DNA from: Spirochaetota bacterium
GTDB taxonomy: Bacteria; Spirochaetota; Spirochaetia; Treponematales; UBA12059
Direction: 5' to 3'
NCBI GenBank assembly: GCA_029547205.1
Contig: JAKPPT010000115.1
Span: forward strand, 62,001-126,000
Length of the DNA: 64,000 nt
Shown here: in pieces, positions 40,601-51,472 of the stretch
Layout of the letters: every line of letters starts with the position of its first letter
How positions within the stretch are numbered: position 1 is the stretch's first letter
Position numbers and translations under genes: made by a program
The notes under the pieces: generated by a model
Database searches by the model: none
Seen by the model: only the letters and a program-made list of their open reading frames with translations
Told to the model about the DNA's origin: nothing

Positions 40601-42679
40601 CTATTCGACCTTAAAACTTTGAATCTGATCAATAACTGCCTGAAATTGCCGTGTAAAATGCTGATTCAGTTCATTTACGCGATTAATCGAATCTCTGATT
40701 TCATTGGTACCTGTTGCGACTTCTGCTATACCATGCCGTATTTCAGAGGAAACATTCCGAACTGTTTCAAAAATTTCTGAAAGTAAACGGGTATTTTCAT
40801 CTACCGATGAAACATCTTCTTTAACATGAGCAGTATAACTATTGAGCTGATTCATTGCCTGCATGACCTGATCACTGCCAATCGCTACCTCTTTGAGCGC
40901 CTGTAATATTTCATTAAAACTCATGCCCATTTCCTGGACTTCCCGTTCGATTTCAGAAAAAATCGCAGCCGTTTTTTCAATGGTCTGTCCCGTTAAATCG
41001 ACACCATCCTTCATCGATCGAATTGCAGTGCTGATATTCTTTGCATTTGTTGCTGTTGCCTCAGCAAGATTCCGTATTTCATCTGCAACGACTGCAAAAC
41101 CAGCTCCGAGTTCCCCTGCATGGGCAGCCTCAATAGCAGCATTCATTGCAAGTAAGTTCGTCTGTGCTGCAACCTTTGCAACCAACGAGTTCATATCGCT
41201 AATCGACTTCATGCGGTTTTCAATAAGCTCGCGAAACGAAGCTTTTGTCTCTTCCAGTGATGTGCCGCCCGTATGTGCTATTTCAACTAGCTTATTTACC
41301 GTTTCGGTTCGTTTTTCAGATAATTCAGAAAGATTCTTTATTGAAGCCTGCATTTCCACAATTGAAGCTGTCGATTCTTCAACCATTGCAGCCTGTTCCA
41401 CTATGCGCTGGCTATATTGATTGACCGATTTAACAATAACACTGGTCTTTTCTTTTGATGCATCCATATGGCTATCGAGTGCTACAGAACGATCGTTGAT
41501 TGCTTTTATATTTGCTGCTATTTCTACAATTGCCACACTGCTCTCATGTGTTGACTGGAGAATTTCAGTATTGAGTTCTTTTGCCTGTTCTATTGCTGTT
41601 CTGATTTCTTTAATAATTGACTGCAGATTTGTCACAAATATATTAAACTTTTCAGATACCAACCCAATTTCATCTTTTGTTACTGTAAGACGACCTGTCA
41701 GATCGCCGGTACCTGTCACCATCTCATGCAGTGCAACCTGAAGCTGCTTTAAGTTTTTTAATGCAAGCCGGAGGAGCAGCTGAACAACAAAAGCTATTAT
41801 GAGCGATGCCAGTAAAGAAATAAGTATTGCCAGTTTATTTAGCTGCCAGAATCCAGGTAAAAAGTCGGTGAGGGGCATGATCGCTGCTATTGAATAACCC
41901 GAATTACCAATCGGAGATTTAGCAAGAATATACCTCGTTCCATTATTTTCAAAATAAGAAATGCCAGCATAGCCTTTTAATTCATTGAGTTTGCCCATAA
42001 TAAAATCATTTAATTTTGATGCTTCTGTTTTTTCTGAACTTGTAATTAAAATTGATTCAGTTGAATCAATGAGAAAGATTGTACTATTTTTACTTGGAAC
42101 AGCGCTTTTAAATTTATTAACCACTTCTGTTATCGCAATGCCTATACCGGCTATACCGAGCGTATCACCATTGTGACGAACAAGTGCATTAAACCATAAA
42201 TTGGTAGTTTTAAGGCTTTCGTTATAATCAACATTTAAAAGCACTGCTTCCGGAGAAGAGAGACTACCAAAAAACCAGCTATCATCTGGATTATTGGGAG
42301 ATAAGGTATTTAAATATTTCCCTCTATCGTAATAATTGCCAGTAAGTTTATTGGCAGCAAATGAAGTTGTAAAACCCTCCCTCGAAGCCAGTTCTTCCAT
42401 TGTAGCTACAACAAGGGTGGTCAGCCGAGCATCATTCTCTGAAGACAAAAACCAATCGATTAACACCGGGCTCCTTGCAAATGTTAGCGAAGCCTCAGTA
42501 CCACGTGTTATTTCAGTCTGTATATCTATTTTTATTGAATCTAGCAAAGCCGGTATCTGGCTGTAAAACCTGTTTTCAATCACAGCTTTTACAGGAAACG
42601 TTGCTAAACCTAATGCCAACAATATAGCAATGAGTATTGATACGATAGTGACAATGCTAATTCGCTGCTGAATAGTCAT
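40601..42679 (-). CDS. Methyl-accepting chemotaxis protein
   Basis: N-terminal TM and Cache-like region, HAMP, signalling tip VAAQTNLLAMNAAIEAAHAGELGAGFAVVADEIRNLAE. Confidence 0.97.
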   Translation of the reverse strand: MTIQQRISIVTIVSILIAILLALGLATFPVKAVIENRFYSQIPALLDSIKIDIQTEITRGTEASLTFARSPVLIDWFLSSENDARLTTLVVATMEELASREGFTTSFAANKLTGNYYDRGKYLNTLSPNNPDDSWFFGSLSSPEAVLLNVDYNESLKTTNLWFNALVRHNGDTLGIAGIGIAITEVVNKFKSAVPSKNSTIFLIDSTESILITSSEKTEASKLNDFIMGKLNELKGYAGISYFENNGTRYILAKSPIGNSGYSIAAIMPLTDFLPGFWQLNKLAILISLLASLIIAFVVQLLLRLALKNLKQLQVALHEMVTGTGDLTGRLTVTKDEIGLVSEKFNIFVTNLQSIIKEIRTAIEQAKELNTEILQSTHESSVAIVEIAANIKAINDRSVALDSHMDASKEKTSVIVKSVNQYSQRIVEQAAMVEESTASIVEMQASIKNLSELSEKRTETVNKLVEIAHTGGTSLEETKASFRELIENRMKSISDMNSLVAKVAAQTNLLAMNAAIEAAHAGELGAGFAVVADEIRNLAEATATNAKNISTAIRSMKDGVDLTGQTIEKTAAIFSEIEREVQEMGMSFNEILQALKEVAIGSDQVMQAMNQLNSYTAHVKEDVSSVDENTRLLSEIFETVRNVSSEIRHGIAEVATGTNEIRDSINRVNELNQHFTRQFQAVIDQIQSFKVE

Positions 42680-42714
42680 AAAACCTCCCTGATTTCATAT
42701 CTATGAATAGAATA

Positions 42715-43941
42715 TTACAAATCCGGGTATCTATTCCGAACTTGCTTCAAATTGGGATATATAGTAAAGAAAATATCAACTAACTCAGGATCAAATTTAG
42801 TCCCTTTCAATTTTTTTATTTCATCGAGCACTTGCCCTTCTTCCCATGATTCTTTATAAACACGTTTTGAAGTAAGAGCATCGTATACATCCGCAAGTGC
42901 TACAATACGGCCAGCAATTGGAATTTCTTCTCCCTTGCGCCCCAGCGGCTTGCCATGCTCATTCACTTTTTCAGGCTGCAATGTAAATGGGTTTATATAT
43001 CCAGGATATCCTGTTCCATCCCAATTTTCATGATGGGTTAATGCAACTTCATACGCCATTGTATCAAAATCTGACTGGGGATCATTAAAAAGCCTCGCTC
43101 CAAAACAGGTATGCTGCTGCATAGTCTCATATTCTTCTGGTGTGAATCGAGCTGGCTTTTTTAGTATTAAATCAGAAATTGCTACCTTACCGACATCATG
43201 GAGCATTGCTGCCAGTTTCAAGATATCTTTATTTTTAATTATTTCTTTTTCACTTAAATTATGACGCTCCGCCCATGCTTCATATAGCTCTACAGCATAT
43301 CCTGCAACACGGTTTACATGTGATCCCGTTTCTTTGGGATCACGCAGTTCTGCCATGCGAATCATTCTGATAATCATGGAACGGGTTAAGTATGCACGTT
43401 GTAAAGCGACCGTCGCATTTGCTGCAAAATGTGTTACGAGAATTTCATCATCTTTTGTAAAAGGGACAATTTTCCCATTATCATCGAGCGCATTTATAAT
43501 CTGAATAACTCCAAGAATTTTCCCTTCCTGCGTTTTAAGTGGTACGGTTAACATCGATTTAGTACGATACCCTGCTTCCTTGTCATACCATGAATTGTAC
43601 TTGTATGGCGCTTTTTTAGATATTTTATACACATCGGGTATAGAAAGCGCTGTACCGGTTAATGCTACATAGCCAGAAATGGTTTGATCATTGATTGGAA
43701 TGGTAAAAATGGTATAGATTTGCTTTTCTCCTGGCTTAAGGTGCTTTTGAATGGTATCATTTTGAGCATATTTTATGGCAAGCACATCATTTTCTTTAAT
43801 ATAAATTGAACCAGCATCCGCATTAACAACACGTCTCGCCTCTTGCAAAATGCGTTCAAGGAGAAGATCATAGTCCCTTATTTTATTGAGCTCTGAATCA
43901 ATACGGAGAATACTCTGAATTTCATCACTGCTTAATGCCAT
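42715..43941 (-). CDS. GAF + HD-GYP domain protein (putative c-di-GMP phosphodiesterase)
   Basis: GAF region; LAAMLHDVGKVAISD, HHENWDGTGYPG. Confidence 0.92.
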   Translation of the reverse strand: MALSSDEIQSILRIDSELNKIRDYDLLLERILQEARRVVNADAGSIYIKENDVLAIKYAQNDTIQKHLKPGEKQIYTIFTIPINDQTISGYVALTGTALSIPDVYKISKKAPYKYNSWYDKEAGYRTKSMLTVPLKTQEGKILGVIQIINALDDNGKIVPFTKDDEILVTHFAANATVALQRAYLTRSMIIRMIRMAELRDPKETGSHVNRVAGYAVELYEAWAERHNLSEKEIIKNKDILKLAAMLHDVGKVAISDLILKKPARFTPEEYETMQQHTCFGARLFNDPQSDFDTMAYEVALTHHENWDGTGYPGYINPFTLQPEKVNEHGKPLGRKGEEIPIAGRIVALADVYDALTSKRVYKESWEEGQVLDEIKKLKGTKFDPELVDIFFTIYPNLKQVRNRYPDL

Positions 43942-44113
43942 TGCGCTTCCAATACCTATACAAAATACTACAGTAGATTTTCATAAAGTAAAATATATTT
44001 TCAAGTACAATTATCTATTATTTGGACACATTTTGCAATCAAAAAGTTGATTTTTTCTATTTGTTGACATGCAATACGTACCGTGCCATAATCCTCACGA
44101 AAGGAAAATCACC

Positions 44114-45520
44114 ATGCATACCTGTCCCTCAAGTGAATATTTACAAAAAGTCCATCCGGTAGCGTACAGCTGTATCAAAGAATTACAGACTGCTTTTGAT
44201 TACATTTCTGTACTTGGTACCGACTCATCGGGATTGGCTTTTTCTGCAACACCCGGCGAACTTCGCGTGTCTGATTCCCGCTGGATTGAACGAGGATTTG
44301 TTTTCCGCGCTCAACGCAACGGTAAAATAGGGGAATACGCCTGCACTGAGCTTCCTCAAACTGCATCATACATACAGGAAAAATTAGACGAACTGTTATC
44401 ATCACCAGTTACAGCAATTCAGTATCCCCTCATCCCCGATGAGCCTGCACAAAAACAGTATTTCGCAACTATCGAAAAAGATCCGTTTACAGCTCCACCA
44501 GAATCAATCCTTTCTGTATTGGCAACTATCAGGGACAGACTTGCTGCATATTCCAAAGAAATCATACACACATCAGCCGTAGCAGAGTTTATGCGGGTTT
44601 CCAAGATTTTTATCTCTCCTAACCGATCGCTCAAGCAATCGTTCTATTGGAGTCAGAGCTACCTCATAGGACTGGCACGAAGAGGAAACAGAACAAAAGA
44701 AATTTACCGCTCATTTTCAGGCTTAAAAGGGCTAGAACTCCTCGATGAAATGGCTACAGAAATTGATGACGCTGGTGCTGTACTCATGGAACTCCTTGAT
44801 GCATCATCAATCGAACCAGGGGTCTATGATGTAATCCTCGATCCCGATGTGTCAGGGACACTTGCTCATGAAGCCTTTGGCCATGGTGTGGAAATGGATA
44901 TGTTTGTAAAAAAAAGAGCACGAGCTGCTGAATATCTAGGTCAACCAGTAGCTAGCTCTATTGTACAAATGTTTGATGGCGCAGCAGACGTACAGCATTG
45001 CGGAAGCTATCTCTTTGATGATGAGGGACAGTTCTCTACCACCACACAGATTATCAAAGACGGAATATTACTAACTGGAATTTCGGACACACTCTCAGCA
45101 CTGAAGTTAGGAACTAAACCTACCGGAAATGGTAGACGTCAGGCATACGATCATAAAGCCTATGCACGCATGACCAATACCTACTTTGCACCAGGAAATG
45201 ATACTTTGGATGCTATGATTAAAAGCATTGAATATGGCTGGCTGCTACAGAAGATGAATTCCGGCATGGAAGATCCTAAAAACTGGGGTATACAGCTTAT
45301 AGTGCTTATCGGTCGGGAAATAAAAAATGGCAAACTGACAGGAAAGGTAGTAAATCCTGTTGTCTGCTCTGGATATGTTCCCGAAGTGTTATCAAATATC
45401 ACTATGATATCGAAAGATTTTGAACTCTCTGGCTCTGGACACTGTGGCAAAGGCTACAAAGAATATGTAAAAGTCTCGGCAGGCGGGCCTTACATAAAAA
45501 CGAAAATGAGGTTAGGTTGA
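44114..45520 (+). CDS. TldD-family metalloprotease
   Basis: DVILDPDVSGTLAHEAFGHGVEMDM (HExxxH), SGHCGKGYKEYVKVSAGGPYIK. Confidence 0.9.
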   Translation: MHTCPSSEYLQKVHPVAYSCIKELQTAFDYISVLGTDSSGLAFSATPGELRVSDSRWIERGFVFRAQRNGKIGEYACTELPQTASYIQEKLDELLSSPVTAIQYPLIPDEPAQKQYFATIEKDPFTAPPESILSVLATIRDRLAAYSKEIIHTSAVAEFMRVSKIFISPNRSLKQSFYWSQSYLIGLARRGNRTKEIYRSFSGLKGLELLDEMATEIDDAGAVLMELLDASSIEPGVYDVILDPDVSGTLAHEAFGHGVEMDMFVKKRARAAEYLGQPVASSIVQMFDGAADVQHCGSYLFDDEGQFSTTTQIIKDGILLTGISDTLSALKLGTKPTGNGRRQAYDHKAYARMTNTYFAPGNDTLDAMIKSIEYGWLLQKMNSGMEDPKNWGIQLIVLIGREIKNGKLTGKVVNPVVCSGYVPEVLSNITMISKDFELSGSGHCGKGYKEYVKVSAGGPYIKTKMRLG

Positions 45521-46824
45521 TGTTAGAAAGAATAAAAGAATTATTACAGCAAACAAACACTATTAGTGATTTTCGTATAACAGAAATTCGTAAGAGTGGT
45601 CTCGAATGGTATCTCATTGGGAAAGAAATCGAAACAGCTCGCTCAAAAGATACACTGGATTATGAGGTCGCTGTATATGTAGATAGTAATAATGGCAGCA
45701 CGCGGGGTGCCTGTATCTTTCATATTCAGCCAACTATGAGTGTAAAAGAAATTACTGCATCAATAAACCGGGCAGTTCAAACGGCAGAGAGCATTCACAA
45801 TGATTGGTATCCTATTCCAGAAGCTCACCATGCAAACAATCCTGCCCCAATCCCCATGAGCCAATTTGCTAAAATGAGCTTATCCCAAGCAATGCAAACT
45901 GTCTGTGATTCACTGTATAAGCATAATGGCTTAGATGGGGCAACCATCAATTCACTTGAAATATTTTTAACAAAAATTGATGAACACATTATCAATTCCC
46001 GCGGAATTGATATTTACATTTCTAAATTTCATGGCTACACAGAATATATTGTTAACGCTGGATCTGGAAAAGAGGAAATAGAACTCTATGACAGCATTCA
46101 CTTTTCAGAACCGCTCCTGGACACACTCAGCAATACAGTGAGATTAAAACTTAAGCAAGCCCATGACAGGCTTGCTGCCATACCAACACCGGATTGTTCA
46201 AACCTTCCTGTTATTTTTTCAGGCTCTCCTGCTGAAGAGTTTTATCGGTACTGGTTTCAGGCATGTCAGAACAGTGCCCACTATCAGCACACAAGCCCCT
46301 TTGCGCTGGGAGAAAACATTTCAGTACCTGACGCCACAGGTGATACTATAACGCTCAGTGCAGTACCGTTTGTATCAGGATCCCCATTTTCCCGACCCTA
46401 TGATTCCGAAGGTTTTGCATTGAAACCAATTACCTGTATTGACAATGGCATACTGACAATGCTGACGGGTCCGTTAAAATATGCACACTATCTCAAGCAA
46501 CAGGCTAATGGAAGTCATCCGCTCTTTGAATTATCAGGAGGAAAACAATCAAAAACAACACTCACGGACAAGGATCATCTTGAAGCAGTATCGTTTTCTG
46601 ATTTTTACCTCGATCCAAGCACGGGTAATTTTGGCGGAGAACTACGTCTCGGATACCTCGTCACCCATGGGAACCGGATTCCTGTAACAGGAGGTTCTAT
46701 TACAGGAAGCATTCCAGAAAACCGTGGAATGATTCTCTTTTCACGCGAGCTTGTTGATTATGCTACCTGTCGAGCACCAGAAATCTGTCTGGTGCCACAC
46801 GTAAGAATTGCAAAAGCCACGTAA
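45517..46824 (+). CDS. TldE/PmbA-family protein
   Basis: ATGA overlap with TldD; LPVIFSGSPAEEFYRYW, RPYDSEGF; C-terminal TldD/PmbA fold. Confidence 0.82.
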   Translation: MMLERIKELLQQTNTISDFRITEIRKSGLEWYLIGKEIETARSKDTLDYEVAVYVDSNNGSTRGACIFHIQPTMSVKEITASINRAVQTAESIHNDWYPIPEAHHANNPAPIPMSQFAKMSLSQAMQTVCDSLYKHNGLDGATINSLEIFLTKIDEHIINSRGIDIYISKFHGYTEYIVNAGSGKEEIELYDSIHFSEPLLDTLSNTVRLKLKQAHDRLAAIPTPDCSNLPVIFSGSPAEEFYRYWFQACQNSAHYQHTSPFALGENISVPDATGDTITLSAVPFVSGSPFSRPYDSEGFALKPITCIDNGILTMLTGPLKYAHYLKQQANGSHPLFELSGGKQSKTTLTDKDHLEAVSFSDFYLDPSTGNFGGELRLGYLVTHGNRIPVTGGSITGSIPENRGMILFSRELVDYATCRAPEICLVPHVRIAKAT

Positions 46825-46857
46825 CAGGTATTGTGACTGGCACCATTTTCCCGTTCA

Positions 46858-46972
46858 TTACTATGCTACGTTACTACGCGCTTTTTGCTTTGGAGTAATT
46901 CCGGCAAAAGAAAGTGAATCCGATTGCCGGACGCTTTACTATGCTACGTTACTACGCGCCTTTTGCCTTGAG
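46858..46972. repeat. Direct repeat (ttactatgctacgttactacgcgc) duplicating the 3' end of the acyl-CoA synthetase gene
   Basis: Exact 24-bp copies at 46858 and 46936, with further similarity (tttttgcttt / cttttgcctt). Confidence 0.8.
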
Positions 46973-49216
46973 CCATATATTGAGCATTGCAAGAGCACGG
47001 TCTGCAGTGCGAAAGGTAGGAACACCACGCCGCTCAAGCTCTCGAGCAAGCGGATCATAGAGTGCACCTGAGTCGACTACAGCCACCCATGGTTTCTTTG
47101 TCGCATGAATGAGCTTTCCATAGAGTCCTGCTATTGATGTATCCAGCGTAACGTCTTCTGTATGTCCTTCGCCTTTAGCAAGCGTATTCATTCGTACGGT
47201 GAGCGGTACAATGCCTACAATACCCGTATCGACATTTTCATCTTCGAGTACTGCTTTGAAGGTTTCGTAGTATGCCGTATCATCTGCCATCGGTGTAAGA
47301 TCGACCGGATTATGGACATCAACAATGTCGCTGATTTTTGCGTCCTTAAAAATAGCTTCAAGTTTTGGGTGTGATGATGCACTAAACTCTGTAAGTGACA
47401 ATGACCCAAGATTATCAGCAAAAGCAACACATTCAAACCCGGCATTGGAAACAGCACCGAGCTTATAACCTTTTGCCTGTTTCCCTTCCAGCAATGAAAA
47501 CATCGTCATTGCATCATCGAACTCATCGAGACTTTCTGCAACAACAACACCTATTTGTTTAAGAAGCTCTCGTGTTACAGGATAATCGCCTGCAATTGAT
47601 GCAGTATGGCTTGCACTAGCAGCAGCTCCTGCTGCGGTTCGTCCAGCTCTATAGAAAATCACGGTCCGTCCTGATGTTATAATTTTTTTACAAGCACTAA
47701 GCACTTTAGCACCATCGAGAGGCTTAAATCCCTCAACATACACTGCAAATGTTGTTATTTCTTTATCTTGCTCCAGATACTCAAGGTAATCACCGATAGT
47801 AACGTCCATCTGGTTACCGCACGTGATTACATATTTGGGATTGATATCGGGATGTTTTGATATTCTGCAAATTGCAAATGCACCCGATTGCGAAATAACA
47901 GCCATTGGTGCTACCTTGCCTTTTGGCATAGGAAGCTTATATTCAGGAATAAAGAGTGTGTTATATTTTCCTGGCACCGAACGAATACCAAGACAGTTGC
48001 CACCATTCAAGAGCGGGCCGCGCGAGACAGTCGTTCGTGATTTTGCTAGCGCTTGTTTCATGCGCGCAACAAGATCCTCGGTGCCTGATTTTTCTTCGAG
48101 ACCTCCAGGAATTACTATAACACTTTCTGCCTTATCCAGTTCAGCAAGTTCTGCGATGCACTGAGGTGCTTGCGCTGCAGGAATAACGAGCACAAAGAGA
48201 TCGACTTTTTCAGGCAAACTCTGTACATCGGGGACACATTTACAGCCATCAAGTTCTGTAAGACCTGGTTTTACTACATAGAGACGTTTGGTATCAAAAC
48301 CATTTTCGATAAGATTTCTTAATATGATGCGTCCATTATTCATGCCTTTTTCTGAGACACCAATTACTGCAGCACTAACTGGTTGTAAAATATTTTTAAT
48401 TTTATTAACCGGCCTATTTTTTTGGTTTATATTTACAGGCTCTTTAGAATCAGTAAACGCAATATCACTACCTGCAGAACCAAGCTTAATGAGTACGTCG
48501 AGCGCAATGAGTCTGCTATCCTTCGTTACAACAAATGGGTTAATTTCAAACTCAGTAATGCCAAGACTTGCCAGCGTATTTGCTGCATCAATAAATTTCA
48601 TGATGGTATTGACAAGTACTGTTTCTTCCAGAGCTATTTTGGTACCTCGAAGCCCACCGGCAAGCAGATTACGTACAGCATTAGTAGCAAGCACTTTCTC
48701 CACAAGTTTCGGCGATGCTGTGAGCGGACTAAAAAATACATTTGCTTTTCCGGGAATAAATTGTTTTGCAAGGAATTCGGTATAAATACCACCAGGACCG
48801 AATGATATGATGGGACCAAAATCACGTGCAAATCGGTAACCAATAATTATTTCATGCCCAAGTTTCGTATCATAGGGAATAAATTCATTAACCGTATATC
48901 CGTGCACAGTGTAATTTTTAAACCGTGCCTCCATATCCTGTATGGTTTTATGGACAGTTTCAAAATTATTGTCTACAATCTGCACACCACCCATTTCGGT
49001 TTTGTGCAAAATTTCTGGAGATATTACTTTGACAACAGCTTTAGGTCCTTCAAAAAGCATCCCTGCACCAAGTTCTTGTGAATTTTTTATAAAAACATTT
49101 CGAGGTGCTGGAATATCCAGTGCCTTGAGCACTGCAAGACCTTCATATTCAGTTAAAGCATCACGGTTTTCCGATCGTGCCTGTTCTACAATATTACGAA
49201 TTGTAATTTCGTCCAT
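46952..49216 (-). CDS. Acetate/acyl-CoA ligase (ADP-forming), fused ATP-grasp and CoA-binding subunits
   Basis: N-terminal ATP-grasp (KAVVKVISPEILHKTEMGGVQI), AAVIGVSEKGMNNGRIILRNL, SQSGAFAICRI, SHTASIAGDYPV. Confidence 0.92.
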   Translation of the reverse strand: MDEITIRNIVEQARSENRDALTEYEGLAVLKALDIPAPRNVFIKNSQELGAGMLFEGPKAVVKVISPEILHKTEMGGVQIVDNNFETVHKTIQDMEARFKNYTVHGYTVNEFIPYDTKLGHEIIIGYRFARDFGPIISFGPGGIYTEFLAKQFIPGKANVFFSPLTASPKLVEKVLATNAVRNLLAGGLRGTKIALEETVLVNTIMKFIDAANTLASLGITEFEINPFVVTKDSRLIALDVLIKLGSAGSDIAFTDSKEPVNINQKNRPVNKIKNILQPVSAAVIGVSEKGMNNGRIILRNLIENGFDTKRLYVVKPGLTELDGCKCVPDVQSLPEKVDLFVLVIPAAQAPQCIAELAELDKAESVIVIPGGLEEKSGTEDLVARMKQALAKSRTTVSRGPLLNGGNCLGIRSVPGKYNTLFIPEYKLPMPKGKVAPMAVISQSGAFAICRISKHPDINPKYVITCGNQMDVTIGDYLEYLEQDKEITTFAVYVEGFKPLDGAKVLSACKKIITSGRTVIFYRAGRTAAGAAASASHTASIAGDYPVTRELLKQIGVVVAESLDEFDDAMTMFSLLEGKQAKGYKLGAVSNAGFECVAFADNLGSLSLTEFSASSHPKLEAIFKDAKISDIVDVHNPVDLTPMADDTAYYETFKAVLEDENVDTGIVGIVPLTVRMNTLAKGEGHTEDVTLDTSIAGLYGKLIHATKKPWVAVVDSGALYDPLARELERRGVPTFRTADRALAMLNIWLKAKGA

Positions 49217-49769
49217 ATTCAAACGCCTTTAAGTTAATATCTACTAACGCTTCACCCTTACGGGCAAAAAGTTCTCGTATAGCATTTTTGAGGTTCTCTT
49301 CTTTAAGCGGAAGGAATCGTGAGGCAACTCCAACCAATACTATGTTTGCTGCACGCACATTTCCTGCTTCCCGAGCAAGGGCATCAGCATCAACGAGGAC
49401 CTTGCGTGGGAGCGCATTGATTTCTGCCAGAACACTATCTATGTCAGGATAGTTTGGTATATTTTTTATCGGAGTAACAGCTGAAATCATTGTTCCTTGT
49501 TCGGCAGAAAGCCAGGGAAGGTAGCGCAATCCTTCAAGCGGCTCGAATGAAAGTATTAAGGAAGCACTGCCACGTGGAATAATGGGGCTTGCTGGTTCTT
49601 CTGTGCCAAGCCGGAGATGTGCTAATACCTCTCCCCCACGCTGGCTCATGCCATGAACTTCTGACTGTTTTACACGCAGACCTTCTGCCATTGCTGCACG
49701 CGCAATTACAACGGAAACAGAAATTCCACCCTGACCGCCAACACCACATAACACTATATCGTATTTCAT
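49194..49769 (-). CDS. iorB: Indolepyruvate oxidoreductase subunit beta
   Basis: MKYDIVLCGVGGQGGISVSVVIARAAMAEGLRVKQSEVHGMSQRGG. Confidence 0.92.
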   Translation of the reverse strand: MKYDIVLCGVGGQGGISVSVVIARAAMAEGLRVKQSEVHGMSQRGGEVLAHLRLGTEEPASPIIPRGSASLILSFEPLEGLRYLPWLSAEQGTMISAVTPIKNIPNYPDIDSVLAEINALPRKVLVDADALAREAGNVRAANIVLVGVASRFLPLKEENLKNAIRELFARKGEALVDINLKAFEYGRNYNS

Positions 49770-51376
49770 GCTTTCCTCGCTTTCTTTAAAGCTTCCAGGC
49801 ATTCGCGCACCATTACAATGACCGATGGGCCTCTATATGCAAGTTCTTCTTTTATAACAGCAACATTTTTCTCGTTATCCATCTTATGCGCGCGCAATAT
49901 TCGTATATGTGCAGGATCGATTCCACAACCCTTAAGTATCGGTTCAAGTTGACTAGAAGGCAAAATAGTCGGCTGAGCTCCAGTCATACCAGTAGTTGAG
50001 TTATCAAGGATTAACACTTTCATATTGGTTTTATGACTTACAGCATCAAGAAGGTTCGTGAGACCGGAATGATAGAAAGTTGAATCTCCAATAACAGCAA
50101 CAACCGGCTCAAGCCCTACTTCTGCCGCGCCGCGAGCCATACCGACACTGGCTCCCATATCTACCGTAGTTTCTATTGCGCTGTAAGGAGGAAGAGCACC
50201 GAGTGTGTAGCAGCCAATATCACTTGTAACGGCATAGAGCATATATCCTTTGAGGGCTTCTTTAAGTGCTGTATAACTGTCCGCATGTGGACATCCTTGA
50301 CAGAGCTGAGGCGGTCTCCCAACAAGTGAAATATTTTTTACCATCAATCCTTTGTTTTCCAGAAGTCCAAGTGCTTTGCGTACGATATCGGCATTGAGTT
50401 CTCCATCATAAGGAATGGTACCGTCCTCTTTCCCATGAACAGGTTTCCCCGGAACAATACCGCGCAAGAGATGCTCGACGTACGGGTAGCCATCTTCGAT
50501 GACGAGGATTTCATCACACGTTTCATACAAAGAGCGTATGAGCTCCGTGGGCATAGGGAAAAAGCCTATGTGGAGATGCATGGGGTCTGACCCTTTTGCC
50601 GCTCTATAGTCAGCAAGATTCTCTTTATAATACTGCAATGCTAAACCGGTAGTAATAACGCCGAGCGCTTTACTCCCTTTTGAAAGCAGATTCCATTTCA
50701 CTGCATTTGATTCTTCAGACAGCATTGACTGCCGCGCAATTACTTCTTTCCACCTGCGCCGTGCTACAGCAGGCATGAGAATCCAATCCATTCCTTCTGG
50801 TTTTTTTATAAGGTTCTGTGATTTTTGATCACGGATATCTACAATAGATCGAGAATGCGCAAGCCGTGTAGTAATGCGTATCAATACCGGGCAATGATGC
50901 TTTTCTGAATAATCAAAAGCCTCATAGGTCATATCATAGGCTTCCTGCTGCGTCGCTGGTTCAAAACATGGTATCCGTGCAAAATCTGCAAGCAGACGTG
51001 AATCCTGTTCATCCTGTGAGGAATGCATACCGGGATCATCAGCAACAACAACAACTAGTCCGCCATTAATATTTACTAACCCAGAGTTTACAAAAGGGTC
51101 CATTGCCACATTGAGCCCTACATGTTTCATAGATACCATAGCACGTCTACCAGCAAATGATGCACCCAGAGCGCTTTCATACGCTGTTTTTTCATTAGTA
51201 CACCATTGGGCTACAAATCGATTAGGACTATCCTGAGGAATTTTAGCTGCAAGTTCCTGCAGTGTTTCCATAATTTCTGTTGATGGAGTTCCGGGATATG
51301 CAAAAGCACCGCTTAATCCTGCATGAACTGCAGCATAAGCAATCGCTTCGTCTCCCATCAAGGTTTCTTGTGCCAT
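49766..51376 (-). CDS. iorA: Indolepyruvate ferredoxin oxidoreductase subunit alpha
   Basis: MGDEAIAYAAVHAGLSGAFAYPGTPSTEIMETL; DDPGMHSSQDEQDSR; TSDIGCYTLG; DNSTTGMTGAQP. Confidence 0.94.
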   Translation of the reverse strand: MAQETLMGDEAIAYAAVHAGLSGAFAYPGTPSTEIMETLQELAAKIPQDSPNRFVAQWCTNEKTAYESALGASFAGRRAMVSMKHVGLNVAMDPFVNSGLVNINGGLVVVVADDPGMHSSQDEQDSRLLADFARIPCFEPATQQEAYDMTYEAFDYSEKHHCPVLIRITTRLAHSRSIVDIRDQKSQNLIKKPEGMDWILMPAVARRRWKEVIARQSMLSEESNAVKWNLLSKGSKALGVITTGLALQYYKENLADYRAAKGSDPMHLHIGFFPMPTELIRSLYETCDEILVIEDGYPYVEHLLRGIVPGKPVHGKEDGTIPYDGELNADIVRKALGLLENKGLMVKNISLVGRPPQLCQGCPHADSYTALKEALKGYMLYAVTSDIGCYTLGALPPYSAIETTVDMGASVGMARGAAEVGLEPVVAVIGDSTFYHSGLTNLLDAVSHKTNMKVLILDNSTTGMTGAQPTILPSSQLEPILKGCGIDPAHIRILRAHKMDNEKNVAVIKEELAYRGPSVIVMVRECLEALKKARKA

Positions 51377-51433
51377 ATAAGCCTTCCTTGCTGGTAATAT
51401 GTATGCCCTTACCGGGCACAATGATATAGAGAA

Positions 51434-51463
51434 TAAAGCCAGCAAAAAATTGCTGGCTTTTTT
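51434..51463 (-). terminator. Intrinsic terminator downstream of glnA
   Basis: aaaGCCAGCaaaaaattGCTGGCttttt. Confidence 0.8.
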
Positions 51464-51472
51464 AGTACACAG

